Positions 33,989 through 41,638 of a stretch of DNA of 64,000 bases are shown in pieces. Below the pieces are notes generated by a model. The model was not told the DNA's origin, made no database searches, and was given only the letters and a program-made list of their open reading frames with translations. Origin of the DNA: Microbispora corallina (GTDB lineage: Bacteria > Actinomycetota > Actinomycetes > Streptosporangiales > Streptosporangiaceae). The DNA lies in the NCBI RefSeq assembly GCF_016863035.1, contig NZ_BOOC01000027.1:62001-126000 (forward strand), written 5' to 3'. Both the position numbers and the translations under genes were made by a program. How positions within the stretch are numbered: the first letter of the stretch is position 1; every line of letters begins with the position of its first letter.

Positions 33989-35488
33989 ATGACCGAGGCA
34001 CCGCCCACTCCGGCCCCCGAGCCCGCCGCCCCGCAGCCCGAACGAATTCTCGCCCGCAGCGGGACCGGCCGGATGCTGACCGGGGTGTGCGCCGGGCTCG
34101 GCAGGTACACGGGGATGGACCCCGTCCTGTTCCGGGTGGGCTTCGCGGTGCTGGTCCTCGCCTCGGGCATCGGCTTCCTGCTGTACGTCGCCGCGTTCCT
34201 GCTGATGCGCCAGCCCGGCGGGGGCCCGGGATACCTGGAGCAGTGGACGGGCCGCATGTTCGACGCCGAGACCGTGCTGGCGCTGATGGCGGCGGTCTTC
34301 GCCTTCGGGCTGATCATCAACGTCCTGGGCGGCATCAACAAGGGCACGATCGTGGTCGGCACGCTGCTGGCCGTCGTGCTGCTCGCCGCCCACGCCCGCG
34401 GGGTCGACCTGCTCACCATGGCCCGGTCGATGCCGGGACGGGCCGCCCGGATGCGGGGCATGCGCGACGCCGATCCGACCGCCACCTTCGCCCAGCCGCC
34501 GTACTCCCCCGGAACCGCGCCGTACGGCGTGCCGACCGGCGCGGAGGCCGCGACGGCGACCGCGCCCGGCGGGCCCTCGGCGCCCGGAGAAGCACCCGGA
34601 GAAGCGCCGGGACGACCGGCCGGAGGGGCGCCGGGAGGACCGGCCGGAGGAGCGTCCGGCGAGCCCCCCGCGTCCGGCGGGTACCGGCGGCTGTCGGACC
34701 TCGCACGGGAGGCGCGGGCCGGCACCCAGCGGGCCGGCGCCCAGGGGTTCGCCGCGGGCGAGCCCTTCGCCCCCCACGGCCCCTACACCATGCGGGAGCC
34801 GCGGCCGAGCGTGACGTTCCCGGCTCCGCCGGCCTTCACGCCGGCTCCCCCGCCGAAGCCGCCCAAGGTCAAGCGTCCCCGGTCGTTCGTCGGCTCTCTC
34901 ACCTTCGTCCTCGCCCTGATCGTCGGAGGGATCATGGTCACCCTGCAGCGGACCGGCGCGACGAGCGTCGGCCTCCCGGTGATCGGCGGTGCCGTCCTCG
35001 TCACGATCGGGGTGGGGCTGCTCGTCGCGACGTGGTTCGGCCGGGGGGCGGCCCTCGTCGCCGCCGGTGCCATCGTGTCTCTCGTCCTCATCGGGGGTTC
35101 GACGGTGAACGGGATTCCCAAGAAGATCGGCAGCTTCGTCTGGCACCCGATCAGCACGGCCCAGGCGGGCAAGGACTTCAGCCTGGGCATGGGAGAGGGC
35201 CGGCTCGATTTGAGCGACATGGTCCTCACGCCCGGCACCCGGGTGACGTTCAACGCCTCGGTCTCGATCGGCCAGCTCACCGTGATCGTCCCGGCGTCCG
35301 CGCGGGTCGAGGTCCACGGCTACACACGGCTGGGCGAGGTGAAGATCGACCACAAGGTGGAGGACGGCACCGACGTGCGGTTCGACCGGGTCATGGAGCC
35401 CGAGACGACCGGAACGGCCGACGCGCCCACCATCGAGCTCAACGTCAAGGCGGGCATCGGAGACGTGGAGGTGCGCCGTGCGGCCTGA
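33989..35488 (+). CDS. PspC-domain membrane protein with linker and DUF2154-like C-terminal domain
   Basis: 499 residues. The N-terminal PspC domain (about 20-80: RILARSGTGRMLTGVCAGLG, FRVGFAVLVLASGIGFLLYV) is followed by two helices, a long Gly/Pro/Ala-rich linker (about 165-300, with repeated GEAPG/GGAPGG) and three more helices. A beta-rich C-terminal domain follows (GEGRLDLSDMVLTPGTRVTF, SIGQLTVIVPASARVEVHGY), like the adhesin-type repeat found in LiaF proteins. In LiaFSR systems this protein holds the kinase in check, which fits its divergent placement beside a PspC kinase (inference). ATG 33989 chosen. Confidence 0.88.
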   Translation: MTEAPPTPAPEPAAPQPERILARSGTGRMLTGVCAGLGRYTGMDPVLFRVGFAVLVLASGIGFLLYVAAFLLMRQPGGGPGYLEQWTGRMFDAETVLALMAAVFAFGLIINVLGGINKGTIVVGTLLAVVLLAAHARGVDLLTMARSMPGRAARMRGMRDADPTATFAQPPYSPGTAPYGVPTGAEAATATAPGGPSAPGEAPGEAPGRPAGGAPGGPAGGASGEPPASGGYRRLSDLAREARAGTQRAGAQGFAAGEPFAPHGPYTMREPRPSVTFPAPPAFTPAPPPKPPKVKRPRSFVGSLTFVLALIVGGIMVTLQRTGATSVGLPVIGGAVLVTIGVGLLVATWFGRGAALVAAGAIVSLVLIGGSTVNGIPKKIGSFVWHPISTAQAGKDFSLGMGEGRLDLSDMVLTPGTRVTFNASVSIGQLTVIVPASARVEVHGYTRLGEVKIDHKVEDGTDVRFDRVMEPETTGTADAPTIELNVKAGIGDVEVRRAA

Positions 35489-35684
35489 CCGGACCCCCGA
35501 GCGTCCCCGGCGCGTGCACCGCACCGACTGGATGGCCCTGCTGTGCGGGCTGCTGTTCATCGGCATCGGCGTCCGCTACCTGACCGGCCCGATCCCCGAC
35601 CCCGTGATCATGGCGCCGGTGCTCGTCGGCGGGCTCGGCTTCGCGGCGTTCGTCGCCATCCTGGCCAAGGCCATCAGGCGCTGA
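35478..35684 (+). CDS. 68-residue two-helix membrane protein
   Basis: GTG at 35478 overlaps the end of the PspC gene by 11 nt, implying coupling. A basic N-terminus (MRPDRTPERPRRVHRTDW) is followed by two helices (MALLCGLLFIGIGVRYLTG, VIMAPVLVGGLGFAAFVAIL) and the tail KAIRR. Codon third positions are GC-rich throughout. It is presumably part of the PspC envelope-stress module; no family is recognised. Confidence 0.75.
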   Translation: MRPDRTPERPRRVHRTDWMALLCGLLFIGIGVRYLTGPIPDPVIMAPVLVGGLGFAAFVAILAKAIRR

Positions 35685-35709
35685 ACCCCCCGCCTCTCAC
35701 GGGTGCTCG

Positions 35710-35726
35710 CATTAGAATGACGTCAT
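35710..35726 (+). promoter_or_regulatory. -10 element and operator-like motif of the CGNR gene; probably leaderless
   Basis: TAGAAT (35713-35718) ends 6 bp before the ATG at 35725, the spacing of a leaderless actinobacterial promoter. It is embedded in CATTAGAATG, a motif repeated upstream of the VOC gene, and runs into the palindrome ATGACGTCAT covering the start codon. No ribosome site is seen. Confidence 0.5.
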
Positions 35727-36312
35727 GTCCCCCATGCTGGCCCTGGAGTTCGTGAGCACGATCCGCGCGCGGCGGACCGGGGTGACCGACAGCCTGGAGG
35801 ACGCCGAGGGCCTGACCTCCTGGATCCTCGCCCACGCCGGCGACCTGGGCGTCGACCCGGACGTCTTCACAGCCACCCCGGGGATGCGCGAGGAGGTCGT
35901 CGCGCTGCGGCAGGCGATCCGCGCGCTGTTCGCGCGGGCCGTGTCCCCCGGGCCGGCGAGCGCCGCGGACGCGGCCCGGCTGCCGGCCTTCGAGCCCTCG
36001 CTCGCCCTGGTGAACGCGACGGCCGCGGCCGTCCCCGTCGCGCCGCGGCTGGAGTGGCCCCCGGACGGCGAGCCCGCCGCCCGGCCCGTTCCCGCCGGCC
36101 CCGCTGAGGAGTCGGCCAGGATCCGGGCCGCGCTGGCGGCGGCGGCGATCGACCTGCTGGCCGGCCCGCGGCGCGAGCAGATCCGCGCCTGCCCGGCGCC
36201 GCGCTGCGTGCTGTATTTCGTCAAGGAGCACCCGCGCCAGGAGTGGTGCTCGGTGGCCTGCGGGAACCGTGCCCGCGCCGCCCGCCACTACCGGCAGCAC
36301 AAGACCGGCTGA
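35725..36312 (+). CDS. CGNR zinc-finger / ABATE-domain transcriptional regulator
   Basis: 195 residues. An N-terminal stress-induced ABATE domain (LALEFVSTIRARRTGVTDSL, DAEGLTSWILAH, LRQAIRALFARAV) presumably binds a small ligand. The C-terminal CGNR zinc finger (about 150-195) contains IRACPAPRCVLYFVKEHPRQ and EWCSVACGNRARAARHYRQH, with the Cys quartet and the CGNR box for DNA binding. These regulators often sit next to VOC enzymes, as here. ATG at 35725, likely leaderless. Motif copies at 36319-36389 suggest it controls the VOC gene and itself. Confidence 0.92.
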   Translation: MSPMLALEFVSTIRARRTGVTDSLEDAEGLTSWILAHAGDLGVDPDVFTATPGMREEVVALRQAIRALFARAVSPGPASAADAARLPAFEPSLALVNATAAAVPVAPRLEWPPDGEPAARPVPAGPAEESARIRAALAAAAIDLLAGPRREQIRACPAPRCVLYFVKEHPRQEWCSVACGNRARAARHYRQHKTG

Positions 36313-36318
36313 CCACCC

Positions 36319-36389
36319 TTTCTAATGGACGCATCCTGTTTCTGGCGTTAGTCTGTCCCTATTGACTAACGGAAACACCCGTTAGAACG
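36319..36389. promoter_or_regulatory. cluster of CRTTAGAA-type sites in the VOC promoter
   Basis: Sites: TTTCTAATGG (36319-36328, inverted), GGCGTTAGTC (36344-36353), GACTAACGG (36364-36372) and CGTTAGAACG (36380-36389). CTAACGG (36366-36372) and CCGTTAG (36379-36385) form a perfect inverted repeat with a 6-bp gap; CGTTAGTC and GACTAACG form another with a 10-bp gap. TTGACT at 36362 and TAGAAC at 36383 resemble -35 and -10 boxes, so binding would block the promoter. Confidence 0.6.
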
Positions 36390-36406
36390 CTGGCGGAGGG
36401 GCGATC

Positions 36407-36850
36407 ATGAACGTCAGGACCGGGCACGTGGGTCTCAACGTCTCCGACCTCGACAGGTCGCGGGACTTCTACCGCAGGGTCTTCGGCTTCGATGTGGTGC
36501 GGGAGTCGGACGAGGAGGGCCGCCGATACGCCTTCCTGGGCCGGGACGGCGAACTGGTGCTCACCCTGTGGCAGCAGAGCGAGGGGACCTTCCCCACCCG
36601 GCTGCCCGGCCTGCACCACCTCTCGTTCCAGGTGCCGGGCATCGAGGACGTGCGCCGCGCCGAGGCCGTCATCCGGGAGATCGGCGCCACCCTCCACCAT
36701 GACGGGATCGTCCCGCACGGCGAGGGCAGGGCCTCGGGCGGCGTGTTCTTCGAGGACCCGGACGGCATCCGGCTGGAGATCTTCGCCCCGGACGGCGCGG
36801 GCGACCGGCCCGCCCCCACGCCCGCCGCCCCCACCTGCGGCTTCTTCTAG
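36407..36850 (+). CDS. VOC-superfamily (glyoxalase/dioxygenase-like) protein
   Basis: 147 residues with the paired beta-alpha-beta-beta-beta modules of the vicinal oxygen chelate fold. HVGLNVSDLDRSRDFYRRVF holds the first metal His, LPGLHHLSFQVPGIEDVRRA the second, and GGVFFEDPDGIRLEIFAPDG the Glu ligand. Glyoxalase-, fosfomycin- or dioxygenase-like chemistry is possible; nothing here distinguishes them. A CGFF end follows a Pro-rich tail. ATG at 36407 with GGAGGGG at 6 bp. The promoter carries repeated sites shared with the upstream CGNR gene. Confidence 0.9.
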   Translation: MNVRTGHVGLNVSDLDRSRDFYRRVFGFDVVRESDEEGRRYAFLGRDGELVLTLWQQSEGTFPTRLPGLHHLSFQVPGIEDVRRAEAVIREIGATLHHDGIVPHGEGRASGGVFFEDPDGIRLEIFAPDGAGDRPAPTPAAPTCGFF

Positions 36851-36876
36851 ATCGGATCCGTACGAGGGGAGACGCC

Positions 36877-37764
36877 ATGCGGCATCCGGGAGAGCTGGCC
36901 GTCCAGGCGCGGGCCGGGGTGAGGCTCGGCGACCACGGGTCGGCGGGCGTGCGCGCGGACATCCCCGGCGTCGCGGCCGACTTCGTCGCCGCCCAGCCGA
37001 TGCTGGTCGCCGGCGCCGCCGACCAGGACGGCCGGGTGTGGGCCGGCCTGCTGACCGGCGCGCCCGGCTTCGCCCGGGCGACGGGCCCGCGGGAGCTGGT
37101 CGTCGACGCGGTCCCCGCCGAGCCGCTGGACGGCCTGTTCGAGGACGAACGCGACATCGGCCTGCTGGCGATCGACCCCGCGACCCGGCGGCGGATGCGG
37201 GTCAACGGGCGGGCCTGGCGGCACGGCGGACGGCTGCTCGTGCGGACCGAGCAGGTCTATTCGAACTGCCCGAAGTACCTGCAGCAGCGGGAGATCGCGG
37301 GCCCGCCCGGGCCCGCGGAGCGGACGGCGCGGGCGGGCGACGCCCTCACGGACGCGCAGCGGGCCTGGGTGGAGGGCGCCGACACGTTCTTCGTGGCCAC
37401 CTTCGCCGAGGGCCTCGGCGCGGACGTCTCGCACCGGGGCGGCGCCCCCGGCTTCGTGGAGACGACCGGCGGGCGGCGGCTGGTCTGGCCCGACTACGTC
37501 GGCAACTCGATGTACATGACGCTCGGCAACCTGGAGCTGAACCCCGCCGCCGGCCTGCTGTTCCTCGACTGGGAGACGGGCGACGCGCTCCACGTGACCG
37601 GGCGGGCGCGGGTCGGCTGGGACCCCCGGGACGTGCCCGGGGCCCAGCGGCTGGTGGAGTTCGACGTGGACGAGGTCCTCCACGTCACCGGGACCGGCGC
37701 GCCGCGGTGGGCGTTCGTCGCCCCGTCCCGGTTCAACCCGCCGGTGCGGAGCGCCCCGCGCTGA
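36877..37764 (+). CDS. pyridoxamine-5'-phosphate-oxidase-fold flavin-nucleotide-binding protein
   Basis: 295 residues. Two split-barrel halves: ADFVAAQPMLVAGAADQDGR, RVWAGLLTGAPGFARA and IGLLAIDPATRRRMRVNGRA in the first; DTFFVATFAEGLGADVSHRG, NSMYMTLGNLELNPAAGLLF and ALHVTGRARVGWDP in the second. TEQVYSNCPKYLQQR is a hallmark of the COG3576 type. Function is unknown; some members are fused to ferredoxin reductase modules. It starts 26 bp after the VOC stop, so probably cotranscribed under the same CGNR-controlled promoter. Confidence 0.87.
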   Translation: MRHPGELAVQARAGVRLGDHGSAGVRADIPGVAADFVAAQPMLVAGAADQDGRVWAGLLTGAPGFARATGPRELVVDAVPAEPLDGLFEDERDIGLLAIDPATRRRMRVNGRAWRHGGRLLVRTEQVYSNCPKYLQQREIAGPPGPAERTARAGDALTDAQRAWVEGADTFFVATFAEGLGADVSHRGGAPGFVETTGGRRLVWPDYVGNSMYMTLGNLELNPAAGLLFLDWETGDALHVTGRARVGWDPRDVPGAQRLVEFDVDEVLHVTGTGAPRWAFVAPSRFNPPVRSAPR

Positions 37765-37786
37765 CGGCGGGCGGGCGCGGGCACGG

Positions 37787-38827
37787 TCAGCGGGGGAGCA
37801 GCTCGCGGGTGCGCTGCTGCGGGAGGCCGGCGATGACGCGCTGGCCCTCGGTCAGCAGGGCGGCGATCGGACCGGGCTCGCGCAGGCGGGTGAGCCGGTC
37901 CCGGTTGTACTTGCGCAGGCGGGCCGACCGGCGCTTGGCGGCCTCCACCTTGTAGCCGGCCACCTGCTGGCGGTCCGCCTTCGGCGCGCCGGTCAGCTCG
38001 TAGCCGTACGCGGCCAGCCGCTCCCCGAGGACCTCCTCCGCGACGGCGATCTCCCACGGCTCCAGCCGGGTGGCCCACTTGCCCGAGTGGGCCGTGGTCA
38101 CCTCGCTGTGCGTGTTGGTGTGCCAGACCTTGTGCTTGGGCACGGCGAGCTCGGCGATGTGGCGGGGCTCGCACATCCCGGAGTCGTACTCCTCCCCGAT
38201 GAAGGCGCAGAGCTTGCGCAGCTCACTCTCCGGGTCGGCGGTGAGGTCCTCGTAGCGCAGCTCGTAGAAGCTGTCGGCCGGGAGCTTGCGGGCGTGGCGG
38301 CGGCCGAAGTCGATCGCCTCGGCCCAGTTGGCCATCGCGTGCAGCGCGTCCGGCTTGTACCAGGGCATCTCCTTGAGCGAGGCGACGCAGTCGCGCCCGT
38401 CCCTGACCAGGTGGACGAACTGGGCGTCCGGGAACAGCCGCATGAGCATCTCGACGTGCCGGTAGTAGCTCGGCCGCTTGTCGCCCCAGCGCGGCTTGCC
38501 GAAGCGCTCGGCGTAGCACTTGAAGACCATGCCGATGACCGAGCCGAAGCTGCCCGGGCCGAGCATGGCGGACCGGACGTACTCCTCCGCGTCGATGCCC
38601 AGCTCGCGGAACTTGGTGTTGCGCCCCTCCGCGATCCAGGTGGCGAGCTTACGGCGGTTGTCCGCCAGCCGCATGTCGCCGTACCCGCGGCGCGAGAAGT
38701 ACGCCGGGACCAGGAAGCGGGTCTCCGGCGGCACGGCGATCCGCGGGTGCGAGTGCAGCATGAGCTGCAGCATGGTCGTGCCCGAACGCGGGCAGCCGAC
38801 GACGAAGATGGGCCTGTCCGACTGCAT
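37787..38827 (-). CDS. PAPS-dependent sulfotransferase
   Basis: 346 residues of the Sulfotransfer_1/3 family. The 5'-phosphosulfate loop is IFVVGCPRSGTTMLQLMLHS at the N-terminus, the 3'-phosphate strand VHLVRDGRDCVASLKEMPWY in the middle, and WAEAIDFGRRHA with ELRYEDLTADPESELRKLCA follow the family pattern. It transfers sulfate from PAPS to a hydroxyl, probably on a carbohydrate or lipid. ATG 38827 (MQSDRPIF) is preferred because AGGGGG lies 7 bp upstream. It flanks the glycopolymer genes on the same strand as the CDP-alcohol transferase, so it may decorate that polymer. Confidence 0.88.
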   Translation of the reverse strand: MQSDRPIFVVGCPRSGTTMLQLMLHSHPRIAVPPETRFLVPAYFSRRGYGDMRLADNRRKLATWIAEGRNTKFRELGIDAEEYVRSAMLGPGSFGSVIGMVFKCYAERFGKPRWGDKRPSYYRHVEMLMRLFPDAQFVHLVRDGRDCVASLKEMPWYKPDALHAMANWAEAIDFGRRHARKLPADSFYELRYEDLTADPESELRKLCAFIGEEYDSGMCEPRHIAELAVPKHKVWHTNTHSEVTTAHSGKWATRLEPWEIAVAEEVLGERLAAYGYELTGAPKADRQQVAGYKVEAAKRRSARLRKYNRDRLTRLREPGPIAALLTEGQRVIAGLPQQRTRELLPR

Positions 38828-39042
38828 GATCAATCCCCCTGTGACGAATTCATGACGTTGCGGACGGCCGCCCTCCCCCGGGCGGCCGGGCGCTCATGGC
38901 TCGGCGTCAGCACGCCGCGCGGCTCCGGACCCCCTCCGCTCGATGCGACGCGCCGGCCCGGTCCCCACGGGCGCGGGCCGTCGCCCGGAGCGGCGGTGCG
39001 GCGCCGCCCCGGGGCGGGCCCGCGCGGGGCGGAGGCGGCGGG

Positions 39043-39912
39043 TCAGGCAAGGATCCGCTCCCGTTCCGGCGCGCTTCGCGGGATCTGGCGGGCCGCCAGC
39101 CAGACGCGGTAGACGAGGCTGATCTCGAACGCCAGGAGCAGGGCCCCCGCGCCCGCCGACACCGGCACCAGCGCGCCCACCCCGAGCAGCGGAGCCACCA
39201 CGAACACCGCGGCGTGGAACTCGATCCCGCTCATCACGTGCGTGCGGACGCGACGCCGGACGAGGAAGACCCGGAACCGGTCGTACCAGGGGAACCGCGC
39301 GTGGAACGCCTTCTGCAGGTCCAGCACGGTCCGGCCGTCTTCGACATCGACACCGGCGGCCTCCGTCCGGGGCCGGGCCCGCAGGACGTCCTCCATGAAC
39401 ACGCAGTCGCCCGCCATCCGGGCCTGCGCGAGCTCACGCGTGGCCTCCTTGACCCGCTTGAGCTGCGGGCCGTTGATGTACCTGAACAGGTCGAGCACGA
39501 CGACGCCCACGGCGGCCAGCGCGTACTCGGTGTCCCCCGAGCGGGCGTACTCACCGAACCCGATCCCGAACGCGCACGCCACGACCCGGATCCGGTCGCC
39601 CACGTAGTCGAGCCAGAGGCCGAACGGCGTCCCGGTCCCCTTGAGCCGGGCGATCTTGCCGTCCATGCAGTCCACCGTGAAGCTCAGGTAGAACAGCACG
39701 GCCCCCAGCGCGAGCGCCCCGTAGGCGAACGCCGTCGCCGCGCCGAGGCCGATGGCCATGGACAGCCGGGTGAGGCCGTTCGGCGTCATCGAGGTGTGGT
39801 TCGCCACCAGCAGCGCGAGCCGGCAGGCGAGCGGGTCGACCATGAAGACGGTCCACCACGAGTCCCTCGACTTGCGCGTCGCGAGAATGTCGTCCAGCGT
39901 GAAGCCCCCCAT
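39043..39912 (-). CDS. CDP-alcohol phosphatidyltransferase family membrane enzyme
   Basis: 289 residues. The full CDP-alcohol motif D(x)2DG(x)2AR(x)8G(x)3D(x)3D is present as DCMDGKIARLKG followed by GLWLDYVGD. It is surrounded by helices (LSMAIGLGAATAFAYGALAL, YALAAVGVVVLDLFRYI). The C-terminal third adds a cytoplasmic segment and two more helices. It transfers a phosphoalcohol from a CDP-activated donor to a lipid or sugar alcohol. Placed divergently from the Stealth gene, it could prime or modify a phosphate-containing surface polymer. ATG at 39912 (MGGFTLDDILATRK) lacks a ribosome site, so leaderless initiation is possible. Confidence 0.88.
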   Translation of the reverse strand: MGGFTLDDILATRKSRDSWWTVFMVDPLACRLALLVANHTSMTPNGLTRLSMAIGLGAATAFAYGALALGAVLFYLSFTVDCMDGKIARLKGTGTPFGLWLDYVGDRIRVVACAFGIGFGEYARSGDTEYALAAVGVVVLDLFRYINGPQLKRVKEATRELAQARMAGDCVFMEDVLRARPRTEAAGVDVEDGRTVLDLQKAFHARFPWYDRFRVFLVRRRVRTHVMSGIEFHAAVFVVAPLLGVGALVPVSAGAGALLLAFEISLVYRVWLAARQIPRSAPERERILA

Positions 39913-40066
39913 GAAGGTAAGAATGACTACGGTCGGTAGCCGACGACGCGCTCTTCGGTAACAGGCAGGGCATCTCGTTGCCACTTCTTGACCTTTTCCC
40001 CACCTAGGTAAATCGTCCGTCAACCGAGTAGCGGATCCGTTACAGTGCGTGTTCCAAGGGGGGAAC

Positions 40067-41638
40067 ATGCCGGTTGTCACGCTGTACCGGCGGCTGCAGG
40101 GGCGGCTGCCGTCGTGGGAGACCACACCGCGCTCCGCGCTCATCCGCGAGGACGCGAGCCCGCTCCAGGCCCAGCGCGAGACGCTCGACCTCGTCTGCGC
40201 GCTGCTGTCGGGCGCCTCGGTGCCGTACTTCTGCGTCCGTCCGCTGCCGGGCCGCCCGCCCGCCGTCGCCGTCCCGGAGGACGAGCGCACCCGGGCGATC
40301 GCGGCGCTTGCCCGCGGCGGCCACCCGCTGGTCGCGGCCCGCCAGCCGTACGGCAGGCAGGGGGCACGGCGGGCCGAGGCCGGCAGGATGCGCCCGCTGC
40401 GGCGCGCCGCGGCGATACTGGAGGACGCCCGCGTGGTCCGGCTCGCGATGTTCTTCGCCAGCCCGTCCCGGACCCTCACGCTCGGCCCCGAGCACGGCTG
40501 CGACCTGGAGTTCTGGTCGCGTGAGGGCGACCTGCTCATCGCGCCCCGGCCCAACCACGCCTGCGACGCCGTCCCGGTCGACGGCGAGGTGGTCGACGGC
40601 GGCGAGGAGCTGTTCAACCCGCTGGTGACGCCCGCGCAGCGGATGCGGGCCTACCCGACGCGGCCCGAGTTCACCCGGCGGCTCGTCGACGACATCGCCT
40701 TCCCGATCGACGCGGTCTACACGTGGGTCGACGGCGACGACCCGGCGTGGCGGGCCCGCCGCGACCGCGCCCTCCGTTCGAGCCGGCCCGACCTGCGGCT
40801 GAGCGAGCTGGCCACCACCGAGGCCCGCTTCACCAGCCGCGACGAGCTGCGGTTCTCGCTGCGCTCGCTGACGATGTACGCGCCGTGGATCAACCGGGTG
40901 TGGATCGTCACCGACGGCCAGACGCCCCGGTGGCTCGACACCACCCACCCGATGGTGACCGTGGTGCACCACAAGGAGATCTTCCGCGACCCCTCGGTGC
41001 TGCCGGTGTTCAACTCGCACGCCATCGAGACGCAGTTGCACCACATCGAGGGGCTGTCGGAGCACTTCCTCTACCTGAACGACGACTTCTTCCTGGGCCG
41101 TCCGCTGCTGCCGCGGACGTTCTTCGAGGGCAACGGCATCACCCGGTTCTTCCCCAGCACGGTCCACGTGCCGTTCGGCGCCCCCGAGCTGGAGGACTCG
41201 CCCGTCCACGCGGCCGGCATGAACAACCGCCGCATGCTGGAGGACCTGAGCGGCCGCACGCTCACCCAGAAGCTCAAGCACGTGCCGTACGCGCTGCGCC
41301 GCTCGCTGATGTACGAGCTGGAGCAGCGGTTCGCGGCCGAGTTCGACGCGACCTCCCGCAGCGCGTTCCGCACCTCGTCCGACATCTCCGCGGTGTCGTC
41401 GCTCGCGCACTACTACGGCTACCTGAGCGGGCGGGCCGTCCCCGGCTCGGTCGAGTACACCTACGTCGACCTGTCGCTGCGCAAGACGCCCGGCAAGCTG
41501 CGCCGGATGCTGGCCGCGCGCCGCCACGACGTGTTCTGCCTGAACGACACCGCCCCTACCACCCCCGAGCAGGACGCCCTGCTGGCGCGGTTCCTGGAGG
41601 CCTACTTCCCGACCCCGTCGCCGTTCGAGCTGACCTGA
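40067..41638 (+). CDS. Stealth-family sugar-phosphate transferase
   Basis: 523 residues with the four conserved Stealth regions: FPIDAVYTWVDGDDPAWR (CR1), RFTSRDELRFSLRSLTMYAP and IVTDGQTPRWL (CR2), HIEGLSEHFLYLNDDFFLGR (CR3), and a C-terminal part with DISAVSSLAHYYGYLSG (CR4). The family transfers hexose-1-phosphate or similar from UDP-sugars to build capsule or wall polymers with phosphodiester links. The first 210 residues, also found in actinobacterial members, are less conserved. ATG 40067 (MPVVTLYRRL) follows AAGGGGGG. The 3' end overlaps the convergent GT-C gene by 37 bp. Confidence 0.93.
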   Translation: MPVVTLYRRLQGRLPSWETTPRSALIREDASPLQAQRETLDLVCALLSGASVPYFCVRPLPGRPPAVAVPEDERTRAIAALARGGHPLVAARQPYGRQGARRAEAGRMRPLRRAAAILEDARVVRLAMFFASPSRTLTLGPEHGCDLEFWSREGDLLIAPRPNHACDAVPVDGEVVDGGEELFNPLVTPAQRMRAYPTRPEFTRRLVDDIAFPIDAVYTWVDGDDPAWRARRDRALRSSRPDLRLSELATTEARFTSRDELRFSLRSLTMYAPWINRVWIVTDGQTPRWLDTTHPMVTVVHHKEIFRDPSVLPVFNSHAIETQLHHIEGLSEHFLYLNDDFFLGRPLLPRTFFEGNGITRFFPSTVHVPFGAPELEDSPVHAAGMNNRRMLEDLSGRTLTQKLKHVPYALRRSLMYELEQRFAAEFDATSRSAFRTSSDISAVSSLAHYYGYLSGRAVPGSVEYTYVDLSLRKTPGKLRRMLAARRHDVFCLNDTAPTTPEQDALLARFLEAYFPTPSPFELT

